In this document: positions 1 to 4,066 of the stretch, one piece after another | Layout of the letters: each line of letters starts with the position of its first letter | Numbering within the stretch: the stretch's first letter is position 1 | Source of the DNA: Clostridia bacterium | GTDB taxonomy: Bacteria; Bacillota_A; Clostridia; Oscillospirales; CAG-382 | DNA length: 6,187 nt | Direction: 5' to 3' | Assembly: GCA_017615235.1 (NCBI GenBank) | Contig: JAGAAM010000036.1 | Span: 1-6,187 of the forward strand | Translations under genes and position numbers: made by a program | The notes under the pieces: generated by a model | Database searches by the model: none | Seen by the model: the letters and a program-made list of their open reading frames with translations, nothing else | What the model was told of the DNA's origin: nothing

Positions 1-390
1 GCCTTCAACCTCAAAGTTTTCGAAGGCGAAGGCATCATCTTCTCCCAGTCCTATGACAACACAGAAGGAACAGCTCTTGAACCCGATAACTGGGCTGTCT
101 CCCCGGCATTCGACCTCAGCGAAGCGACCGGCACCGCTTACGTAACGCTTTATGCGCGCGGTCAGGACGACAGCTACGCGGAAGAAGTATTCCAGATATA
201 CGCCGGCACCACCCCGGATATCGAAGAAATGGATCCGATCAGCGAAGAGTTCACCGCTACCGACGAATATGAACAGTATCGCGGCAATCTCACCGATTTC
301 ATCGGCGAAGAAACAGTTTACGTCGCTATACGCCATTACGACGTTACCGATATGTTCTATCTGAACGTCGACGCCGTCGAGATCTGGGCT
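1..390 (+). repeat. Choice-of-anchor-J domain, copy 1 (partial)
   Basis: This is the first of two homologous protein repeats. It shares with copy 2 the strings DNWA, YAGTTPDI, TVYVAIRH and VEIW in the same order. Matching DNA (the CACCACCCC stretch near 207 and near 975) lies 768 bases apart, and 765 bases apart near the domain end (GTCGAGATCTGG at 376 and 1141), so one codon has been lost in copy 2. The start of copy 1 is outside the window. Confidence 0.85.
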
Positions 391-1740
391 CCCAGCGCGG
401 ACGACGTATTCCTTCCCATCGACATGGCCCTCACTCCCTACTATAACACCATCCACGCCGGCGAGACCGTACAGCTCAAGCTCTCGGTTTATCCGGATTA
501 CGCAATGGGATATGAAGTGACCTACGAGATCAGCGACAAAGAAGTCGTCGACCTCGATCCCGATACCGGCATCGTTACCGGTCTTAAAGAAGGCCGCGTT
601 ACGATCACCGCTTACATCACCGATACCGAGCTTTCTTCCGAAGTGGTCGTGACCGTTCTTCCTCCTCTCGGCGACCTCGTTGCCGGCTTCTACTTCGAGG
701 ACGAAGATGAAGTCGAAGAATGGACGTTCATCGACGACGACGAAGACGGAAACAACTGGATCTGGAGTCTTACCGACGCGCAGCCGTTCGATGCGTACGA
801 AGGCGAAGGAATCATCTATTCCAACTCCTATATCAACGACGTCGGCGCCGTCACTCCCGACAACTGGGCTATCACCCCGGCGATCGAGCTTCCCGAAGGC
901 ATCTCCACCGTTACCCTCTGGGCTAAAGGTCAGGATGCCGATTGGTGCGAAGAGATCTTCGCGATCTACGCAGGCACCACCCCCGATATCGACGATATGG
1001 AGCAGGTGAGCGAGATATACATTGCTTCCGACGAATACGAACGTTATGAAGCCGATCTCTCCGACTTCGCAGGCGGTACCGTATACGTCGCTATCCGCCA
1101 CTTCGAAGTCACCGACCAGTACATCCTTGACGTCGACTGCGTCGAGATCTGGTGCAACGGCAACATCGCGTCCGTCGACACCGCAGAGATCGCGGGCACC
1201 TACGTTGCAGAGTACAATATGCCTCTCCCGGGCTATGAGAACATCAAGATGGGCGACCTCAACGGCAACGGCGAAGTCGACGCGTCCGACTACCTCAAAG
1301 TAAAACGCAACGTTCTCGGCACTTACGACCTCAACGATACCGAATTCCTCGCAGCGGACATCGATTTCAACGGCACGATCGAAGCTTCCGACTACCTCAA
1401 GATCAAGCGTAAAGTCCTTGGTACTTACGAACTTCCCGAAGTTCCGTCCATCACTCAGGAATACAGCCTCCGCGTAAAAGGCGACGGCACCGCGACGATG
1501 CTCGTTTCCTCCGCTGACGACGAAGACCTCAAAGGCTACGCTTACATCATTCCGATCACCATCGAACCGGCTGAAAACGGCACCTGGACGTTCTACTTCC
1601 ACGAGACCGTATTCGTCGGCGAAGGCGAACCGCAGGAACAGATCACCGCGTACACCTTCGAGCTCACCGAAACCGGATGCAGGCTCGGAAGAGGCGATAA
1701 GTGGCTTGAATTCACCCGCCTCGACGACGATATTAAATAA
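1..1740 (+). CDS. Modular surface protein with two choice-of-anchor-J domains, a Big2 domain and an internal dockerin (5' truncated)
   Basis: The frame is open from base 1 to the TAA at 1738-1740 (579 residues), so the true start lies upstream; the ATG at 229 is inside a domain and is not the start. Domains in window numbering: the end of a choice-of-anchor-J (cleaved-adhesin, jelly-roll) domain, about 1-130; a Big2 Ig-like domain, about 136-222, with the typical VTGLKEGRVTITA strand; a second complete J domain, about 226-386, whose acidic calcium-type loop DDDEDGNNW sits at 245-253; a two-repeat dockerin-like module, 417-478; and an unrecognised beta-rich C-terminus, about 484-579. No catalytic domain is visible in this part, though one could lie upstream. 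In known families J and Big2 domains act as extracellular binding or spacer modules. I infer a secreted adhesin or the accessory end of a larger enzyme. The protein is very acidic. Domain calls are firm; the role is not. Confidence 0.88.
   Translation, partial: AFNLKVFEGEGIIFSQSYDNTEGTALEPDNWAVSPAFDLSEATGTAYVTLYARGQDDSYAEEVFQIYAGTTPDIEEMDPISEEFTATDEYEQYRGNLTDFIGEETVYVAIRHYDVTDMFYLNVDAVEIWAPSADDVFLPIDMALTPYYNTIHAGETVQLKLSVYPDYAMGYEVTYEISDKEVVDLDPDTGIVTGLKEGRVTITAYITDTELSSEVVVTVLPPLGDLVAGFYFEDEDEVEEWTFIDDDEDGNNWIWSLTDAQPFDAYEGEGIIYSNSYINDVGAVTPDNWAITPAIELPEGISTVTLWAKGQDADWCEEIFAIYAGTTPDIDDMEQVSEIYIASDEYERYEADLSDFAGGTVYVAIRHFEVTDQYILDVDCVEIWCNGNIASVDTAEIAGTYVAEYNMPLPGYENIKMGDLNGNGEVDASDYLKVKRNVLGTYDLNDTEFLAADIDFNGTIEASDYLKIKRKVLGTYELPEVPSITQEYSLRVKGDGTATMLVSSADDEDLKGYAYIIPITIEPAENGTWTFYFHETVFVGEGEPQEQITAYTFELTETGCRLGRGDKWLEFTRLDDDIK
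406..666 (+). other. Big2 (bacterial Ig-like group 2) domain region
   Basis: Residues about 136-222 of the first protein. The order of strands is typical of Big2: a leading L-x-P segment, a GETVQLKLSVYP strand, a stretch containing D-P-D-T-G-I-V-T-G-L, then G-R-V-T-I-T-A and a final V-V-V-T-V. It lies between the two J domains and probably acts as a rigid spacer or surface-exposed binding unit, as in intimin-type and clostridial surface proteins. Confidence 0.85.
676..1155 (+). repeat. Choice-of-anchor-J domain, copy 2 (complete)
   Basis: Residues about 226-385. It opens with the family pattern of an aromatic/acidic start (FYFEDEDEVEEW), then the D-rich loop before NNW, then DNWAITPAIELP, a TVTLWAKGQD strand and a final VEIW strand. 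These match jelly-roll domains of the cleaved-adhesin family. Copy 1 gives an independent internal comparison. Confidence 0.85.
1249..1434 (+). other. Dockerin-like module in the first protein
   Basis: Two EF-hand-like dockerin repeats. Calcium-ligand positions 1, 3, 5 and 12 are D419, N421, N423, D430 in the first and D453, D455, N457, D464 in the second. Each loop is followed by the same helix, SDYLKVKRNVLGTY or SDYLKIKRKVLGTY. Both loops are intact, so the module should bind calcium and could dock to a cohesin-like partner. No cohesin is present in this window. The module is not C-terminal: about 100 residues follow it. Confidence 0.85.
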
Positions 1741-1756
1741 TCGTTAAACGATAATA

Positions 1757-1790
1757 AAAAAGAAGGCTTGCTCCGGCAAGCCTTCTTTTT
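1757..1790 (+). terminator. Rho-independent terminator after the modular surface protein
   Basis: A perfect stem pairs 1757-1771 with 1776-1790 (G/C-containing core AGAAGGCTTGC) around the four-base loop TCCG. The stem ends in five T on the right and is preceded by A on the left, so it could also stop transcription on the minus strand. It starts 16 bases after the stop codon and separates the first gene from the aquaporin gene. Confidence 0.93.
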
Positions 1791-1835
1791 ACGTTATCGG
1801 CGTTACGATACAGAGCGTCAAATAAATAAAACCTC

Positions 1836-1864
1836 TTGAAATCGAATTGCCGCAATGATATAAT
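1836..1864 (+). promoter_or_regulatory. Housekeeping-sigma promoter for the aquaporin gene
   Basis: The -35 box TTGAAA (1836-1841) and a perfect -10 box TATAAT (1859-1864) are separated by exactly 17 bases. TGA at 1856-1858 gives the extended -10 (TGn) element. Transcription would start near 1871, about 50 bases before the start codon. It lies between a strong terminator and the gene, so the aquaporin is expected to have its own strong promoter. Confidence 0.85.
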
Positions 1865-1870
1865 ATGAAC

Positions 1871-1894
1871 GTAAAAGAGCAACGGCTGTTTTAC
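1871..1894 (+). promoter_or_regulatory. Hairpin at the predicted 5' end of the aquaporin mRNA
   Basis: GTAAAA (1871-1876) pairs with TTTTAC (1889-1894). After a single G-G mismatch, AGC (1878-1880) pairs with GCT (1885-1887) around an AACG loop. Because the predicted transcription start is about 1871, the hairpin would sit at the extreme 5' end of the message. It could stabilise the mRNA, or as DNA serve as an operator overlapping the start site. There is no T-tract, so it is not a terminator. Confidence 0.5.
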
Positions 1895-1898
1895 AAAA

Positions 1899-1911
1899 TT
1901 TGAAATTCAAA
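1899..1911 (+). promoter_or_regulatory. 13-bp palindrome abutting the aquaporin Shine-Dalgarno
   Basis: TTTGAA and TTCAAA form a perfect inverted repeat around one central A. The right half shares its last three A with the Shine-Dalgarno AAAGGAG (1909-1915), which is six bases from the ATG at 1922. A one-base centre cannot form an RNA hairpin, so if functional it is a protein-binding DNA site. A/T-rich sequence makes chance occurrence quite possible. Confidence 0.3.
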
Positions 1912-1921
1912 GGAGTATATC

Positions 1922-2599
1922 ATGTCTCTTGATTCGATCAGGAAATACTGTGCGGAATTTATCGGGACTTTCGTACTCGTACTGTTCGCCTGCGGTACTG
2001 CCGCCGTCGTCAAATGCAGCACCGAAAAAGCCGATACCGCGTATCTTCTCACCGCGCTTGCTTTCGGTCTTGTGATAGTCGCGATGGCTTATTCGATCGG
2101 AAACGTTTCCGGGTGCCACATCAACCCCGCCGTTTCCGTTGCGATGCTCATCAGCAAAAAAATGAGCGTTAAAGATTTCATCGGCTACGTTATCGCTCAG
2201 ATCGCAGGCGCTTTTGCCGGCTCTGCGGTGCTCGGCCTGCTTGCAGGGTGGGATTGCGGATTCGGCGCAAACGGTCTTTTCGAAGGATCTGTCGTCAAAT
2301 CGCTCGTCATCGAAGTCATCCTCACTTTCGTGTTCGTTCTCACCATACTGGGAGTCACCTCTAAAGTCGAAAACGGCAAAGTCGCCGGCCTCGTCATCGG
2401 ACTGACGCTCACGCTCGTGCACATCTTCGGCATCCATTTCACCGGCACCTCCGTCAACCCCGCGCGTTCGCTCGCTCCGGCGGTGTTCGCGGGAGGCGAC
2501 GCTCTTGCAAACGTATGGGTGTTCATCGTCGCTCCGCTCGTCGGCGGCGCTATCGCGGCGCTTATCTGGAATTTCCTCGGCAGGGAAAAAGCAAAATAA
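1922..2599 (+). CDS. aqpZ: Aquaporin of the AqpZ (water-selective MIP) type
   Basis: A 225-residue membrane channel, the usual length for bacterial aquaporins. Six membrane helices lie at roughly 8-29, 41-60, 86-107, 125-145, 155-172 and 195-219, with two half-helices carrying the NPA boxes at N68-P69-A70 and N179-P180-A181. Aligning by eye to E. coli AqpZ, the selectivity filter is F48, H167, T176 and R182. That is the water-specific set; glycerol facilitators have a wider pore with W, G, F and R. I therefore predict passive water flux across the cytoplasmic membrane. C65, before the first NPA box, replaces a glycine of AqpZ. The start is fixed by AAAGGAG six bases upstream. The gene is flanked by terminators and has its own promoter, so it is probably monocistronic. 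The family call is near certain; water selectivity is inferred from the filter. Confidence 0.96.
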   Translation: MSLDSIRKYCAEFIGTFVLVLFACGTAAVVKCSTEKADTAYLLTALAFGLVIVAMAYSIGNVSGCHINPAVSVAMLISKKMSVKDFIGYVIAQIAGAFAGSAVLGLLAGWDCGFGANGLFEGSVVKSLVIEVILTFVFVLTILGVTSKVENGKVAGLVIGLTLTLVHIFGIHFTGTSVNPARSLAPAVFAGGDALANVWVFIVAPLVGGAIAALIWNFLGREKAK

Positions 2600-2619
2600 T
2601 ATACAAAAACGTTTCTCCG

Positions 2620-2654
2620 ATCGGCCCGGAAGTTGTTTCCGGGCTGATTTTTTT
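2620..2654 (+). terminator. Rho-independent terminator after the aquaporin gene
   Basis: A G/C-rich stem pairs 2620-2631 with 2637-2648 (core GGCCCGGAA with TTCCGGGCT, one G-T pair) around a five-base loop, and is followed by T through 2654. It starts 20 bases after the aquaporin stop codon. Confidence 0.93.
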
Positions 2655-2655
2655 G

Positions 2656-2682
2656 TTGCAAAAAGCGCAAAAGTGTGATAAC
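2656..2682 (+). promoter_or_regulatory. Weak candidate promoter for the ADP-ribosylglycohydrolase/esterase operon
   Basis: A TTGCAA -35-like box (2656-2661) follows the terminator T-tract. A TGT plus GATAAC extended -10-like element sits at 2674-2682, but the spacer is only 15 bases. A second A/T-rich stretch, TATAAA at 2690-2695, has no -35 partner at a good distance. A promoter is expected here because of the preceding terminator, but its exact position is uncertain. Confidence 0.3.
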
Positions 2683-2712
2683 TTGTTTATATAAAGGAAA
2701 AATACGCGAGCC

Positions 2713-2719
2713 GGAGGTG
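2713..2719 (+). promoter_or_regulatory. Strong Shine-Dalgarno deciding the start at 2724
   Basis: GGAGGTG lies four bases before the ATG at 2724, close to a full match to the 16S rRNA 3' end. It supports this ATG as the start and hence the 90-residue N-terminal extension before the catalytic fold. Confidence 0.8.
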
Positions 2720-2723
2720 CGTT

Positions 2724-4064
2724 ATGGCGGGCGCGGCTGAACTGAACGAGCTTTTAAAGGAAGAACTCAACCAGCTTTACGAAGAAGGCAGGAACATAGA
2801 CCGCGACGGTTGGAAGCAAAAGATTATTTCCGCCGGGAAAGACAAAAGCGCGCTTCTTGAAATATACGAAGAACTTCAGAAACTCCCGTACAGGGACGAT
2901 TTTCCGTATATCGAGCCGACCTGCCTCGAGGGCATAAAAGGCGAAAGCGCCTTCCCCGCCGACAGCAAGCCCGCCGACGTAGACGACGGTTATTTCCGCG
3001 GGGCCTGGCTCGGCAGATGCATCGGCTGCGCGCTCGGCCAGCCGGTGGAGGGCCGGAGCGGCGAAATGATAACCGAATGGTATAAAAACGCCGGGAAATA
3101 TCCGATAAAAGGCTTTGTGCCGACGGTCTCCGGCGATAAACGAAACGAGCATCTTTCCACCGACGAAAAAATACACGGGATGCCCTTCGACGACGACACG
3201 CGCTTTACGGTGCTGAATTATCTGCTTATGCGCGACAAGGGATTGGACTTCGACACCTGGGACGTCGCCGTGAAGTGGAGTTATACGCTCGCCTACCGCC
3301 AGGTGTTCACGGCGGAATCGCAGGCTTATCTTAACTTTCTCAACCTCGATGTCAACCCCTGGATAAAGCCGGAAAACGCCGCGGGCTTTATGACGGATTC
3401 GGGCGTGAGTACCTACCTGAACCCCTACCGCGAATGGATCGGGGCGCAGATACGCGCCGACGCTTTCGGTTATATCGCCGCCGGAAGGCCGGTGCTCGCA
3501 GCGGAGCTCGCCTGGCGAGACGCGCGTTTCACCCATATCAAAAACGGGGTTTACGGCGAGATGTTCTTCGCCGCGCTGATCGCTTCGGCGTTTACGGTCA
3601 AGGACGCGGATAAATGCTTCGAGACCGCGCTTTCGTTCGTTCCGAAGAACAGCCGCTTCCGCGAATGGGCGCTTTTCGCCCGCGAAGCCGCGCTTTCGGG
3701 ATTGACCCGCGGCGAGCTTATAAAGACCCTGGTCGAAAAAGGAAAAACTTTAAGCTGGGTACACACCCTTAACAACGCGTCTTACTGTATCGCCGCGATA
3801 ACGCGATATCCCGGCGACTTCCGCGAGGCGGTGACATTTGCCGTCGAATGCGGGATGGACACCGACTGCAACGGCGCCACCGTCGGATCGTTCACGGGCG
3901 CGCTCCTCGGCGAAAGCGCGATCCCCCGCGACCTTAAAGATCCGCTCGAAAACAGGTTCAGCGTCGGCGTTTCGCCTTACGATAATTATCCGATCGATAA
4001 ATTCGCTTCAGAATGCGCTTCTCTGTTCAGAGAATACGCGGGTATCACCCGAAAAGGAGAATGA
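2724..4064 (+). CDS. ADP-ribosylglycohydrolase-family protein (DraG/ARH fold) with N-terminal helical extension
   Basis: A 446-residue, probably cytoplasmic protein with no signal peptide. The family fold starts near residue 92 with GAWLGRCIGCALGQPVEG (93-110), followed by the metal motif DDDT at 156-159. The closing metal motif is GMDTDCNGATVG at 377-388 (D379, D381), then GALLG (392-396). These are the paired acidic clusters that hold the two Mg ions in DraG, ARH3 and relatives, so it should be catalytically competent. Known members remove ADP-ribose from arginine or serine, or act on related ADP-ribose compounds; the true substrate here is unknown. Residues 1-90 are predicted largely helical and rich in charged residues. 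The middle (about 232-290) carries REWIGAQIRADAFGY and NGVYGEMF, typical of a long bacterial subfamily rather than of DraG itself. Its stop lies two bases before the next gene's start, implying one operon. Confidence 0.9.
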   Translation: MAGAAELNELLKEELNQLYEEGRNIDRDGWKQKIISAGKDKSALLEIYEELQKLPYRDDFPYIEPTCLEGIKGESAFPADSKPADVDDGYFRGAWLGRCIGCALGQPVEGRSGEMITEWYKNAGKYPIKGFVPTVSGDKRNEHLSTDEKIHGMPFDDDTRFTVLNYLLMRDKGLDFDTWDVAVKWSYTLAYRQVFTAESQAYLNFLNLDVNPWIKPENAAGFMTDSGVSTYLNPYREWIGAQIRADAFGYIAAGRPVLAAELAWRDARFTHIKNGVYGEMFFAALIASAFTVKDADKCFETALSFVPKNSRFREWALFAREAALSGLTRGELIKTLVEKGKTLSWVHTLNNASYCIAAITRYPGDFREAVTFAVECGMDTDCNGATVGSFTGALLGESAIPRDLKDPLENRFSVGVSPYDNYPIDKFASECASLFREYAGITRKGE

Positions 4065-4066
4065 AT
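4054..4066 (+). promoter_or_regulatory. Shine-Dalgarno and choice of start codon at the gene 3/gene 4 junction
   Basis: AGGAG at 4055-4059 precedes two in-frame ATG codons, at 4061 and 4067. The first is only one base from the Shine-Dalgarno; the second is seven bases away and is followed by the classic MKN signal-peptide start. I choose 4067. The ATG at 4061 overlaps the upstream TGA (ATGA), the kind of overlap seen in translational coupling. Confidence 0.65.

Noticed and set aside
229..231. ATG as a start codon for the first protein
   Set aside because: The frame is open upstream to base 1 and encodes the earlier strands of the same J domain; no Shine-Dalgarno precedes it.
1741..1751. TCGTT-A-AACGA palindrome directly after the first stop codon
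   Set aside because: It is short, has a one-base centre so no RNA hairpin is possible, and sits just before a terminator; it is probably chance.
1786..1835. Possible small gene or RNA in the gap before the aquaporin promoter
   Set aside because: The stretch is short and A/T-rich, with no start plus Shine-Dalgarno and no stable fold beyond the terminator.
1907..2670. Two overlapping minus-strand frames opposite the aquaporin gene
   Set aside because: Both are highly charged or low in motif content, overlap each other, and run through the terminator or the aquaporin Shine-Dalgarno; the sense strand is an unambiguous MIP channel.
2754..3536. 260-codon minus-strand frame inside the ADP-ribosylglycohydrolase gene
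   Set aside because: It lies wholly opposite a gene with intact family motifs, has no recognisable domain, and is a codon-bias shadow.
4061..4063. ATG overlapping the upstream TGA as the start of the esterase gene
   Set aside because: Only one base separates it from the AGGAG; the in-frame ATG at 4067 has proper spacing. The difference is two residues, so this is a preference and not a proof.
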